A DNA stretch of 64,000 nucleotides from Mytilisepta virgata. Its lineage: Eukaryota; Mollusca; Bivalvia; Mytilida; Mytilidae. The notes beneath the pieces are model-generated. The model was not told where the DNA came from. It did no database searches and saw only the letters and a list, made by a program, of their open reading frames with translations. Shown here in pieces: positions 36,621-49,443 of the stretch. The translations under genes were made by a program, and so were the position numbers. How positions within the stretch are numbered: position 1 is the stretch's first letter; the number at the start of each line of letters is the position of its first letter. The stretch spans positions 40,125,135 through 40,189,134 of the forward strand of contig CM051517.1 of NCBI GenBank assembly GCA_028015205.1, in the 5' to 3' direction.

Positions 36621-37472
36621 ACAAAAAACGAAGATGTTATACGTATAAAAATATCTTTCACATATGTACAGTAATGGAGGATTCAAAATCATTTATTACC
36701 TGCAACAGTTTGAAAATTCTTGACTACTTAATACTTGTATCTGAGTTTTCTCTGCACAATCAGAATAAACGAAACGGTATCGTAAAATATTATTTTTTTT
36801 TTTACCAAAAATCGAAGATCCAGAGCCAATGCTAGAAAGAGATGATTGTGGTCTGTTTGAACTATGGGATCTACGAGCACAGTTACAATTGTAAGTAAAG
36901 CTCCAAGAAGAACATAAAAACAAATAGTCAAACAAATTCCAAGTCAATCTTCATTTTGATGTGGTTTTCTACTGTTAAAAGCGTCTGTTTTACTGTAATT
37001 CTGTCCATCGCTTTATACAATTGTCTGAAAGCAAGAAATGAAATAAACTGATTTGGGGTATATTTTAGACCAAAATGCGATTTTATTTTTTGCGATATTG
37101 AGAAAAATCCCTCTTCGTTCATATAAAAAATTCCAAAATGCAAATTTAAATTATTGCGACTACAACACTGTCGCATTTTTGGCAATAATAAAAACATCGC
37201 AATAATTTCCGAATTTACAGTATATAGTGTCTGTACCAAGTCAACATTACAATGACTAAACTTAGGGAAAAAAATAAATAAAAAATAATGCCAAAAATAT
37301 TGTGAGCAATAGAATCAAACGCGACTCAATAGAGGAGCCAACATCAAGATAAGAACCGTGTTCTTAGCTCTGGATGTTTGTTTAGTTATACACAGTCAAA
37401 CCTGTGTATAAATGGCAGCGGCGTAGCAATACCATCTGTTATATTGAAGCACAACCGCTCGTGAGATTGTTA

Positions 37473-38209
37473 ATAGAACTGTGACTGATCGCTGCTAGCT
37501 AACTTATCTTAAGACTTTATTCAACACGCATGAAACAAAACTAGAAAGGTTTCTATCGTTTAGACTTTACTTTAGCCCGGTCGTAAAGATTTCCCATTGT
37601 GCATTTTTTTAAAATTCGGAAAAATGGAGGGCCTTTCATTTTTCATAAAATCAAGAACTTATATTTTGGTCGATTTCTATTCTTAATCAGTTTATATTCT
37701 ATGTTTAAGATCGTGATATGAATATCAAATTATATACATTTAAATTGTCCGAAATCAGTTTTTGTAGCGGTATTTGCACATTACACAAATATTTGTATTT
37801 TTAGCCGTTTTCATTGCATTTCAACTTTAATATTTAGATATAATGCAGATATATAATATAATTTATATTTTTTTTTACATTAATTTAACATCTAACAAAA
37901 ACATTTAGTACTGTTTATATTGTCAATATGTAATTATAAAAGTTTTGAAACGGGTCAAATACCCTTGTCACCAAGTATCAGCAACATTCAAAATTTGGGA
38001 AATGTTTTTGAAAGCAGTGGAGGTCATTCTTGTAAACACCAGGGCTGAGTGATCGGGTAGTTAGGCTCTTCACTTGAAGTCAGTGTCTTCTGTGGTACCA
38101 TATATTTTTTTGTATCTAACAAAACAATGATAGATGGAATCCAGCATAGATCCTGGACATGTTAAATTTGCCGGATTAAGTCACGTCTGCTTTTCTGTCG
38201 GACAGGTTT
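37473..38209. other. no feature seen
   Basis: AT-rich single-copy-looking sequence right of the duplication breakpoint. Confidence 0.4.
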
Positions 38210-39870
38210 GCAGTTAGAAAAATTGCCGGATTATTTAATGGAGTATGGACTGGTATGGCAACAGAGAAGACAATGATAAAAGAAATCAAGAGAAATGGTG
38301 GTATTGTTGGTATGAGTCGACAAAAGTCAGCTTTGCTTCAATGGACGATTACCAGACAAATTTTAGCACATTTTGCTTCTAACATGAAGAATAGGTCTAA
38401 AAGTGCGACTGATTTTAAGTTCGAACATGAGTAAATCGTCAGAAAGCTATGACACGCGACGAAGATCGTTTACTAAGCCATTTTCATATAAGGACCCAAA
38501 GTATTGAATATTATATATATATATATATATTGATTGCTACAAAAGATGTCCAAAAATCATTGCAATGCGTAGATCAGGGTCATCCACTGGCAAAAATCAT
38601 TTATTGGCGAGTTTTGACTTAAAAGATGGTCATCATTTCTATGTTCCGCTCACCAGATCTTCACTGAAACATGACCAAGGCGTGTCATCTTAAATGCCGA
38701 CCAGGAGAATTGGTCAAGTCCTATATAAATCCGGAACTTGTCTTTCGCCGTGCTCTTTTCCGGCCAATGTACGAGATGATGTTACAATGGAAAAAGTCTT
38801 AGAATTTCCAGTGGGCCCCATTACAACAGCTCTATTTCATGATGATAGGTCCATGCGTAATGCTGTAAGTCTGATTTTATCCATGTTCTTGAAATGAAGG
38901 CTGCTAATCATTCATATTACAACCTTGTACTCCCATGAAATCAGTTTTGATCAGAGATGGTATGTGTATAATTTAAAACCTAGATGTTAAAAGGTTTGTT
39001 GCTTCTGAGGACTTTGTAAAACACCATTTCAAACTTTTGGTTCAGTTGTTAATTTCTCTACATGTTCCTTTGGGTTTGTTACAAGATTCTACAAAATCAG
39101 CCGAATAAATCCGACGAACTACTGTTGGTGACGGAGAAAGGATATACAATGTCACAGAAAGTATGAAAATATCAGAATGGAAGAAATTTTTAGGGTCGTC
39201 AAAAAATAAAAAGAATTTGACTAAATATCTAAGCGATTATTTGCTTTTTCACTTTCAAGAACTTGGATTAAATGACCAACAACAGTTTATTTTGGCAGGT
39301 GTTTTTTGTTAACCCAGAGATTGTTAAGAGGTTTACATCCACCACTGGTACTGATATTCCGGAGTTGTTCAGCACAAAAGAAGAGGCAGATACAAGACTC
39401 ATTCTGCATTCAGTATCAGCTAATAAACAGTTTGGGGTAGATGATGAACCTGGTAGCGTCGTGATTAAGTCCTCCGAGAGGTAAATAGTACATCTTCTCA
39501 CTTGGACTCACATTAGCTAAGGATTAAGTTGGCATCTTCTGAAGACGTTTAGTGCGTCTCCCCTTCAGAGGCAGCATTTAGGCAGCACATGCTTTGTGTG
39601 TCGTTTCAAATCTATATTTGGCATAATGCAGGTCAGGCGAAGCCACCACTAATATTGGCCCTAGAATACTGTTGGCAACGGTCAAGTAATGTCCTTATTA
39701 AGAACTTCTTCGAGGGTCAGATGTTTTCAGATTTTCTGAAGACCTGATTTGTACCTGTAAAGGTAAAAATGTTTGTAGCGAGTCCTGTTTCTGTTTTGAA
39801 CATAATTTTGCAGGTACCAGTGATTGCAGTTGTCACAGAAACGAAGACTAGAAATGCACTTATCCAAATA
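38210..39870 (+). pseudogene. decayed intronless protein of the EADTR/CXC repetitive family
   Basis: Successive frames give FAVRKIAGLFNGVWTGMATE, GGIVGMSRQKSALLQWTITR, FPVGPITTALFHDDRSMRNA, MKISEWKKFLGSSKNKKNL, STKEEADTRLILHSV, SEAAFRQHMLCVSFQIYIW and a cysteine-rich end (ICTCKGKNVCSESCFCF, about 39747-39800). I know this order from large families of uncharacterised proteins in cnidarians and molluscs that spread by copying; their function is not established. At least five stops or frameshifts show it is dead. No introns are evident. Confidence 0.65.
38511..38530. repeat. (AT)n microsatellite
   Basis: Ten AT units within the decayed 38210-39870 relic. Confidence 0.85.
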
Positions 39871-42230
39871 TTTTTTACGGATTTTGTCTGATCCTGAGTT
39901 TGGTACAAATCTGAAGACAATAATGGTCATATTAAGACTGTTATTGTGTTTATTATCATTCCGTTATGTACGTGGTTAATTTGATCTCAAATTCTTGGAA
40001 ATGAAACGCAATAAAAGAAAATTGTAACCGTTTTATAGAATGTATTCTAATCCACAGCCTAAATTCTTTGCATATCAAATTAACAGTTCTTTTACTCTTG
40101 AAATTATCCGAGAAAGCCTTTCTAAAGATGAGTTTAAATATCAGAAAAGAAGAGTTTTTTTAATGTTCAGTAATGCAGCGCTATCCAAAAATAGAGGCAC
40201 AAATTATTAAGAATTACTAACTTTATCTTTTTCTTTAGTTACTTTTGCGCTCGGAGATAATATGTGGGAAAAGGAAAAGGCCAAAATTTGTGTAACAGAT
40301 TTCTGTTCATGTGGCCGAGATATTTATCTTTGAACATATTGAAAAGCTTCCACATGACAGAAGAGTTTTGAGCAATTACCATGAAATCGAGATATTTGAT
40401 CACATTACATCTATTATAAAACTTCCCCATCTTGTTTTTAAATAGAAGGTCAAGAACAACAAGAATTTCTACTTTTAGATTAGACCCGGCAGATTGGGCA
40501 TCTGAATTAATTTGTCGTAGCTACGAGTTCCAGTGGAAACAATAAATATAAATAACCACTACATCCAATATATAGCACTGGTTATAAACTTAATAATTTT
40601 GAATTCTTATTTTTGGACGGTTTAATGTTTTCGGCAAATTTAAGGTGAGTCAACTGCCACACTGCTTCACGCTACTGTTATTGAGTACACCTTTTTATCC
40701 ACTGTTCTGATGTGAAGTAGCTCCTAGGTTACGACAGCTCTTCCATAGGTAATATATTTCTCAGTCGGTTTTATGTCCGAATTATCGTACAGATATGAAT
40801 ATATGTTATATACAAGCAGTAAATTATGTGAACTTAGTGAGAGAAAAAAAAAACGGACCGGGCTATTCTGAACTGTTGTAGAAAACTTTCAGGAAAGAAG
40901 AACTGTTCTAGAGCAGCTAATCTGATACATAATTTGTTGTTTTTATGAAGGATTAGAACAGGTCGCACTCACAATTCGACCTATTGCATATTTAATGATT
41001 GAGAATTCAGAACAAATTGTGACCAAAGCGATAAAGATAGGTTTAAATTTTAGAGTTATCTACCTTTCATCGTTTTTTTTCTGTTTGGGCACACAGGAAT
41101 TAAGTTCCATTTTAACGTTTGAGACGGGAAGCAACACAATAATAATTAAGCATTTACTAATTATTTCAGTTTGTTACGACGAGATTTCCAAAGATTACTT
41201 AATTTTCCTAGTTTTGACACAGTTTTAAATCGCATGACAAGTGACAAATGCTTGCCTGTCGACGCTTACTTTAGGGTTCATGCGATTTTTTTATGTTCGT
41301 GTTTTATGTCTTATACTGGAATGTTATATTAAAAAACCACTGAACAGCGAAGTCAATGTGATACTAGAAGGATGTAATGTAAATGGGTACTTCGGAATAC
41401 AAATCTAGCCGGTGAAGTTTATATGTGACGATAGCGGGTACAGTTCCCATGTGAAGAAGTGTAGCCATTTTCCATGTATTGTTATTTTATGAAAATCGTC
41501 AAGAATAAACAGAACCCCGGACCAAACTAAAATAGCATAAAAAGAGCACAAAACACAAGCATAAACACAACAGAGAGTTAGGATAGTCTGACTTGGTACA
41601 GACACCGAACAGTAACGACTTGGAAAACAGTTTTCACACAGTTAAAAGCTGACAAATATTAAAGTGTTCCAGTTCTGGATGTTGATGTTTTACATAATCT
41701 ATTTTACAAAACAAATTTAGTAATAAGTATATCAGTGACCTCTAAACTCTAAGGTTAAACGCGGGAATAGATGCCAGGAAAGTGGCCACAAAACACGTAT
41801 TCTTCTGAGCGTGTATATCCAATGGTAGTGTTAATAGAAACGACTGGGATATTGGAAATATGTCAGATAGACAACCCTGAAACAGAAATGAGACTGTGTA
41901 ATATATATATCTTGTTGGTTCATGTCATTTCATAATACTAGAAAATTCAAAAAATATATAATTGTTTTTTTTTTCTAAAATTACTTAAAAATTCGTGATA
42001 TTTTTTATTATTCAGTTTATTGTTTTGAAATACATTTCCAAGACAAGTGATTGCATTGTCTTTCGACATTCAATTCAAAAAAGTTTTTCTATATTTTAAT
42101 TAATTGAGAAAGATTCATTTCCTTTTCGGTTAAGTCGTAATGCGATAATACGTCTTTGTTATCGTTGTACTGCCATTTCTATATTCATCATGTCAACATT
42201 TTTACTTTTCAAATTAACGCTTTCTTAATT
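39871..42230. other. no supported gene
   Basis: AT-rich. A short acceptor-bounded plus frame at 40241-40334 (TFALGDNMWEKEKAKICVTD) ends at a stop after 31 codons and is not convincing. The phrase around CTTGGTACAGAC (41590) recurs near 52630. Confidence 0.3.
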
Positions 42231-42309
42231 TTAAATCAATGTCAATAAATCTTGCAATTTCCATTCCGAAACATAAATCAGCATTGTTTCTGTATTTCCG
42301 CTATCAATC

Positions 42310-42510
42310 AACACAAATGAGCTGGGATAACAATAAAAAGCTTCCAAACAAGGCAAATATTGACAGACAGTTGAACAATCATGCGTTATGGGGTCTTCCG
42401 TGTGTTTATTTACAACGGTGTCTTCATATGCCTTTTCAAGTATATTTTGATTGCCTTTATTTTGAGCGGAAGCTTGGTCATGTGATTACAACTGACTTCC
42501 ATTAAGATGT
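42310..42510 (+). repeat. diverged dispersed repeat, copy a
   Basis: Shares AGGCAAATATTGACAGA, TATTTACAACGG/TATTCACAACAA, CAAGTATATTTTGATT and CTTCCATTAAG-like text in the same order with 51720-51935. Unclassified; copy a holds an 88-codon frame that copy b does not preserve. Confidence 0.4.
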
Positions 42511-42789
42511 CTACTAATCTCAATATTATTACTGCAATTAAATGTCATTTGCAAACGATAATCAGACTTTAATTGATTCTATTCTATGTGGAACGAAAAA
42601 AGTGATTGATTAAATTTAAATACGAAATAACAAAATTGATCAAATGTAAATTGGATACCTAATTAAAATAAGAGAATTATCTAATGATATTTTTGATAGA
42701 CTGTGCAGTCCACATAGGGAACAAGTTGACAAATTAAAGCAAATTAGCTTCTAGTTCTTCGATTGCTTAGCTAAACAGGTTAAATATAA

Positions 42790-43060
42790 AAAAAAAACAA
42801 TACAGAGGCGACAAGACAGTGGAAAAGTCCGTAAGTCCGAAATCCAAAGACGATGCAAGTTAGGAGTAAACAAATAACGAAAAGATGTAATCAAAAGAAA
42901 AAAAAAAAAAAAAAACAGACTTAGAAAAACACAGAACTAAATCTAAAGCAATAAGCAATATAAACTTCCACAAGAATGGGAGTGAAATCCGGAAGGACAA
43001 GTCAAAAATACCGGTCACATTGCAAGTGGGTAACATCCGGTAAAGTGTCAATTCCAGGAA
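42790..43060 (-). mobile_element. retroelement 3' tail fragment
   Basis: Minus-strand text with a TTACTCCCATTCTTGTGGAAGTTT-like core and TTACGGACTTTTCCACTG parallels 18062-18690. A long A/T homopolymer sits at 42896-42915. Confidence 0.4.
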
Positions 43061-43256
43061 AACGTGATTTTTTTTTAGGTATAATCTTCGTATCGACCAA
43101 TAAATTCGTGATGAACGTAAAAAGTTTGTAGTGATGATATCTACAAAGACTGAACATTTCTTTGAAATCATTTGAACTTTTTTCATCAGTTATTTTTTTA
43201 AGTTATTCCATGTACCATTTGATGCACAGAGTTTCACTGTTTCGTTATAATATATT

Positions 43257-43426
43257 AATAACACGTGACAGGGTGAAAGAGCAAATTGTTACTCCGAGAA
43301 AACATTGTCAAACGAGGCGAAGATTGTTACCCCAAGAAAACATTGTCAACCGAGTTGAAGCCGAGGTTGACGATATTTAAGAGGGGTAACAATCTACTCT
43401 ATCACCCTGTCATTCATGTGTTATTT
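43257..43426. mobile_element. MITE with ATAACAC...GACAGGGTGA termini
   Basis: Imperfect inverted ends of about 40 bases (GACAGGGTGA(A/T)AGAG and ATTGTTACYCC). The interior has a direct duplication of about 38 bases (GAGAAAACATTGTCAA... and AAGAAAACATTGTCAA...). Confidence 0.6.
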
Positions 43427-43709
43427 AATTTATTATACAGAATATTTTTCTTTTAGTCTTTTAAGTTCAGAACTGCATGTTGACATTTTTTTGTTCATGT
43501 GCTCTATCTAAACTAGCAAATCCATGGTTGTACATGTGTCAGAATACACCCACTCTAAAATAGACACAGATATATTTTTAATTGGTGTGTTTTATAATGT
43601 ATCTGCAGTCTAGTACATGGAGAAAATCACAATTTTTTACACAAAGCAAGAGATGGTAGATCAGAATGTTACCTGCAAATTGACCAGTAAAAAGCTTGAA
43701 TTTTTACAT

Positions 43710-43860
43710 AAGGTATAATAACTACTAATGATAAGTAGCCTGCCAACACTGATGTTGCGAGTTCGAATCAAATTATGGGGAGGTGTGTTCGACACCGATC
43801 TAAATTGATAATAATATATAAAACCCTATTAAACATAAATAAATCTAATGTGGGTTTGTT
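43710..43860 (+). mobile_element. SINE remnant with box B
   Basis: GAGTTCGAATCA (about 43758-43770) resembles a degenerate box B and is followed by GGGGAGGTGTGTTCGACACC. No cloverleaf, so not a tRNA gene. Confidence 0.35.
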
Positions 43861-45224
43861 TAAGCTGAAAGTCGTTTTTTTTTTTGGGGGGGGGATCTTG
43901 GATGTTTCTTCAAAATGAAACTAAAAAATACAAATGTATTAAAATATTACTCTGCCTGTCTTTTATATTGTCGTTTCTGCTGCTGAAATGGCTCAAATTC
44001 TATGAGAGCAGATTTTCCAAATTTTGCATACAATTCATCAATTTTTGCGTAACATAAACATATGTGACGCTGCTGAACACAAACGTATGACGTTACCATA
44101 AACATATGTGACGCTGCTGAATGCATGTAAGTTTTGTTTCAAAAAACGTTTGAACCATGTTGACCTTCAGGACATGCCAAATTGTTATTTGAAATGTACA
44201 GAATTTTCCTAAAGCGTGGAAAGTTGTATCAAGAATTCGGTTACTGACGTATGTTGGACATACCGTAAACCTTGTGGTTTTTTGTTCGCTTGGGTTTGTT
44301 TCTATTTTCTGAAAAGATATGATGTTATATTGATTGATGTGTTATTTTCTAACACCCCTCAAAGCTCTTATGAAGTGACTGGGTATTCTGCTTATGTATT
44401 AAAAGACCAAATGGCTTCTTTAAAAGCAAACGTACCTTTTCACGTTTTACCAAAAAGTAATCTTGCTGTTAAGCATTCGTCCTTACATAAAAAATTTAGA
44501 TTGAAATTTTGAACGACAAACCATTGCATTGTTATCTTGGATTATTGCAATCGTACTATTGACATTTTGGTTTGTTTTGGTTCAGGAAATATCAAGTTTG
44601 TTATCCTATGTTTCTATAAGTAATTGTTAGCTCTTATATTGAGCTCCTTAAAGCAAGTGCATGACCATTTCATTGACTCAATTCTTTCAAACTGGTACTT
44701 AACAGCCAAGATGCAAGTAATCCATTGAACGAAATGTTATACAAGTTATTTCTGTTGGTAAAACACGAGGAATCTGTCAGTTAGTTAAACATGCAAAGCA
44801 TTTCATAAAACGAATCTATCATAAGAACATTATTTTGCAATAAAATATAAAAAGTGATCCAACTAGAGTACAACAATGGAAATAGCGACTAATAAACTCA
44901 AATTCCTTAATTCCTTGTTCTAAAAAACATGTTGGAGCCAAAGCGATGACTACTGGTAGGCTTATAGCCACGGGGACTATTAACTGTCCAGCAGCAGTGG
45001 TATCGCCTCGGTGGTAGAAAAGAAATCTATATTTCTTATGTACAATATGCATTTCTGGAATAAGCTTCGTATGGCACGTTTGTGACCAAAACTTTGGAAA
45101 GCCAATAAATAACACCATAGTATTATGAGAAAGTGTGGTTATGAAAAGAGAGTTCAACCTTTCCAATTATTTAAAACTATGAAGCCTTATTTTCAAAGAT
45201 AAATAGCCCTACAAATATATATTT
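43861..45224. other. no supported gene
   Basis: Contains a 98-codon plus frame (44216-44512) and a 115-codon minus frame (44819-45166) with a hydrophobic stretch. Neither has recognisable motifs or good splice context. A poly-T/poly-G run is at 43877-43892. Confidence 0.3.
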
Positions 45225-45780
45225 TCTTGAGTAGCAATATAGCAACATCGCCTGCATATGGAGTCTACGTTTCTCAGCTTATCCGATTTTCAAGGGCATG
45301 CGTGAGTTACCCTTACTTTCGACAAAGAGGATTGCTGTCACAAAAAACTTCTTGACCAGGGTTTTATCAGGGATAAGTTGATGTCATCACTTAGGAAATT
45401 TTACGATCGTCATCACTTAGGAAATTTTACGATCGTCATCAAGAATTGATTGATCATTACAGTGTTCCAATATCTAAGATGATGTTGGACCTGTTCCCAC
45501 TCTAGTAACATTTCATGTGCCTCCACCGATTTGTGACTTCCACCGGATTTACTTTGTTGAACTTCAGGACGGGTGCCGTATACGGAGCAGGAACTGCTTA
45601 CCCGTCCGGTGCACCTGGGTTCACTCCTGGTTTTTATAGGAGTTCGTGTTTATAATTGTTTTTTTTACTTTTCTGTGTTTATTTGTTGTGCTTATGGTTG
45701 TTCATTTGTCTTCCCGGGTTTGTCTGTCCAATGGATTACGTTTTTTATTGTTCCTTAGGTATATTTGGTTTTTTTTCTAA
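45225..45780 (+). pseudogene. 5'-truncated copy of the 31908 retroelement
   Basis: Corresponds to 33036-33560 with high identity, from the LSSNIPASPAYGVY region through the 3' tail. It carries frameshifts and a tandem repeat of about 30 bases around 45385-45440 (GGAAATTTTACGATCGTCATCA twice). Not functional. Confidence 0.85.
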
Positions 45781-47285
45781 ACCTAGATAATCGTTGGCAT
45801 CTTTGTTATCATGGATAACAATCGAATTACTTTCAACATAAAAAATACTGCCATTATTTCTATATTTAAATGTTCTAGCCATTAGGTAAACTTATAATAC
45901 TTTATTAAATTCTTGAATGCTTTCTTCGTGAAAATTTGCGTTTATTTAGGATTTGGAGAATTCCTTGAATTTGTTACACCATTATTTTAAGGGTCATTCA
46001 GTACCTTTTTGATTTAAGCTGTTTTCTAATCTTTAAAGGCCACTGTGTTCAGCATAATGGGATTTTTTTTGATTTGAAACATATCTAGTATTTTTGCATG
46101 AAAATTATTAGGAATACGATTCCAGTTTCCGAATTAAATGTATATTGAGCGATTTTTCTTGACAGTCAGAGTCTAGAATTCAATTAGCCCGGACCTGATT
46201 TTATAAATAATTGTAAATTTTATTAACTCTATTTTTTCTTCACGAATATCATATAAGCATGTCAATGTCAAAGCAGTGGCTTCCGAGTGGATAATACCAG
46301 TCGAGACATTTCTTTGGTGATAGTTGTATCGCATTTAATGTATGTTTTGGACTAACCATACTACATTAAAAAAATAGTATGTTACTTCCCAATGGCATGT
46401 GGTATACAAATTCAGGCATCCTTATCGTCTTTATCAACGTAGGAAAAGGGTTTAAATCAATAGAGGAATTTAAGCTGCATTACTGATAAAAGGAAAATAA
46501 TACGCCATTTAAAATGCTATCGTAATGTCTTATGAACTGATAAAATGATGCTCTGCAACAAACATACATACTAGATAGATATAAACAAAAATAATTGAAA
46601 TCGATGTAATATTACAGAAGAATCAATTTTAACGGATAAAATATTAAAATTTTGAACTAAATCATTACATTTAAGGTAAACTGAAAAAATATGAACTGTA
46701 ATTATTTTCTTATAAAATGGCCACAAAACTGTATTTCACAATTTGAACACAAACTAAAACCTCTATTTTTCAAGTAGTGAAGCTCAGTTTGTCCCCCATA
46801 GTTATTGTCACGATTGTCCTTGGTATATGATTGATGACCTAATTATCATTCTAGTTACATATATTTATGGAAATTATCACGATAATTTTTCATGAGAAGA
46901 GAAATTTGACATATAATTCAATATGCCATGAACATCAGCTGTTGCAAAAGATGCGTTTGTGTCATTTCTTTTGTTTCATATTTTAATATCTCACTTTGAA
47001 GAGCATTTTTCGATAATCTGAAGGCTATATCCATGTATGATGTGGTAAAGACAATATAAATAAATAAAGGTTTTAAAATATTTAATGGAAAGTAAAAACC
47101 AAAAACTTTCGTCATTATTGAAGACAACGTTTTTAAGTTGTTTTTTAAAGAACTAAAAAATACTATAGAAATAAATCTCCATTTCTTTTTTCTCAGAATT
47201 AAAAAGACTGTTTCCATTTTTTTTCAATCTTAATTGGTTAAAATACAGAAACAAATAAATAACATCTCTTGATGAATTCCATTTT
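45781..47285. other. no supported gene
   Basis: AT-rich; a 99-codon lysine/phenylalanine-rich minus frame (46918-47217) looks like chance. Confidence 0.3.
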
Positions 47286-47585
47286 CTTAATATGTACGCT
47301 AACCATTTTAATTAAATTTCGTATAGATTGTTTATCTTAATATGTACGATAACCATTTTAATTAAATTTCGTATAGATTGTTTATCTTAATATGTACGTT
47401 AACCATTTTAATTAAATTTCGTATAGATTGTTTATCTTAATATGTACGTTAACCATTTTAATTAAATTTCGTATAGATTGTTTATCTTAATATGTACGTT
47501 AACCATTTTAATTAAATTTCGTATAGATTGTTTATCTTAATATGTACGCTAACCATTTTAATTAAATTTCGTATAGATTGTTTAC
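47286..47585 (+). repeat. 50-bp tandem array, six units
   Basis: Six consecutive 50-base units (CTTAATATGTACGNTAACCA...). They differ almost only at one base, the N in TACGNT, which reads C, A, T, T, T, C along the array, plus the final base. Confidence 0.95.
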
Positions 47586-47999
47586 TTATGTCTCGTAAGA
47601 ATATGATCTGTTTTAACATATGAAATGCAAAACCTTTTCCATGTAACGAAAGTTAAAATAGGGTAAATTCTTCCTAAGTAAAAATATAAGTAAGTAAGAA
47701 ATTTGAAATACCCAATATTATCTTCATTAAAGCATTTGCATGGCAATATGTGTATCAGTTGGTTAAACAATTCTATGTTATACATGTAATGGAATCTATT
47801 AATTTGTATTGCTTATATTCAATGCTTAGAATGTTTTATTTGATGTGCACTATATTGTATTCAGTTTAAAGAATTTAAGAGGAGACTACTGCAACGGTAA
47901 TACTTTTCCAAATAAACATTTCACACATATCACTATAAAACTATGAAGGTCAATCGACTTCTTTTATTTCAAAGGATTAAAAATGGGAAATGTCCTGAT

Positions 48000-48512
48000 T
48001 AGCTGCGTAATACCTATCCGCTTATTAGTCATAGTACACAAAACTATGACTTTTCAATGCCTTTTTATGCCATTCCAGCACAATCCAGGACTGTCGCTTT
48101 TTTAACATCGTTCTTCCCAACTACTATTAAGGGTTGGAATTTATATTATCTCAAGACATTAAAAATTCAGAATCGCTGGATATATTTAAGAAATCTCTTG
48201 GCATTGACTCAGAGGCCCGAATAAACATTTGTAAAAATATATTGTAACTGCAATTGATGCAATCAAGAGTCCGTTGAAACTATTGAACACTTTCTGCTAT
48301 TTTGCCGAAAAATATAAAAATATACGTAAGGAATTATTTGATGAAATAAAATCGACCATATGCATAATGTGAATTCTAATTTATTTATTCAAAACTGCAG
48401 AAATAACGTATTAGACTTATTATCATCCGGTAATGCTGATCTCTGTATGAATACTAATATCAAAAACTTTGAAATTGTTTACGAATTCTTAAAGAAAAGC
48501 AAACGGTCCTAA
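48000..48512 (+). pseudogene. decayed LINE ORF2 C-terminus
   Basis: Read across frameshifts, the plus strand gives SRTVAFLTSFFPTTIKGWN, KNSESLDIFKKSL, CNQESVETIEHFL and a C-terminal tail, typical of the end of bivalve non-LTR retrotransposon polymerases. Several stops. Confidence 0.6.
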
Positions 48513-49443
48513 TATTAATATGTGAATATACATAATTTACTTTCATATAACAGCAACATGGCAAATTGACTCTTATTTCCTCAATTGCTTTCCTTAAGCA
48601 GTAATACCCCAGTACAGTCACAGTATGGTGCAGTTCTTTCTTAGGTGGTGGAGATGCGTTCATCTCATTGGAGATATATTTCTTTTCTTTTTGATATCTA
48701 TAGATGTATTGTTTATCGTAATTTAATTGCAATGGTTAGAATGTTCTGATAAATGTGTTGTCTTAGTGACGACTGTATCTCACAAGGTACAGTGAGATTT
48801 TTTTTTGTTACATAAAATTGTTATTTTCTTCTTAATCATCGGTCATCGTTTTTCCGTTCCACATAGCTTCTCTTTCTCATTTTTGATACTACTTTTTTGA
48901 AACTTTCATTTTGTCGCCTCCAAACTGAATAAACAACAAAGGGATAACAGGACAGGTCAATAAACAATAAAGGGATAACAGGAAAGGTCAACATTGACAT
49001 ACCAATCAATTAACGCCATACAATCTACAGATTCTTTCATTTCCACTTGTTTTTGTGTTTTTGTGTTTTTGACGGTTTTGACTGTAATCACCATTGATTA
49101 TTACCTATTTTTTTTACAAAATGTTCTAAAACAGTTACTACCATAAATTTTCTGTTCATTGCTTAAGTTGCAACGTTCTAAATAAATGCAAAAGTTTCGT
49201 CAATAACTCATATAAATTTTACCTTATCATTGAGATCCAAAACTCTAAAATGCAGTTTTGTTAAAATGGCCCTTTCCCCCAATGGCTTTAAGAATTCAAT
49301 TCATACCGGCCTCTCAAAATATTACCGCATTCAATTAAATTTCATGACGTCATGTCGTTAAAACCAATATGGGAGTGGAATATTTGATCGCTGTTTACTA
49401 GCTTAACGATTTCAAACCAGCAGTTATTATTACCTAAGGCAGT

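Larger units (their letters stand above)
19540..37472 (+). repeat. segmental duplication, copy 2
   Basis: Counterpart of 4857-17662 in direct orientation for the ARMC6 part. Its left end (19540-23785) is the reverse complement of copy 1's 5780-6785. Private insertions are 19808-21770 (hAT-like), 22388-23642 (tandem-array element), about 31850-33850 (reverse transcriptase), 34611-35060 (second retroelement fragment) and about 37062-37222. The copies could be two haplotypes strung together by the assembler. Confidence 0.9.

Noticed and set aside
44819..45166. 115-codon minus frame with a hydrophobic segment as a membrane protein
   Set aside because: No motif, no splice context and a position right beside a truncated retroelement; likely chance in AT-rich DNA.
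46918..47217. 99-codon minus frame as a gene
   Set aside because: Composition is dominated by A/T-rich codons (K, F, I, L), with no recognisable feature.
47286..47585. CRISPR-like array
   Set aside because: There are no unique spacers; the whole 50-base period is repeated, in a eukaryotic genome.
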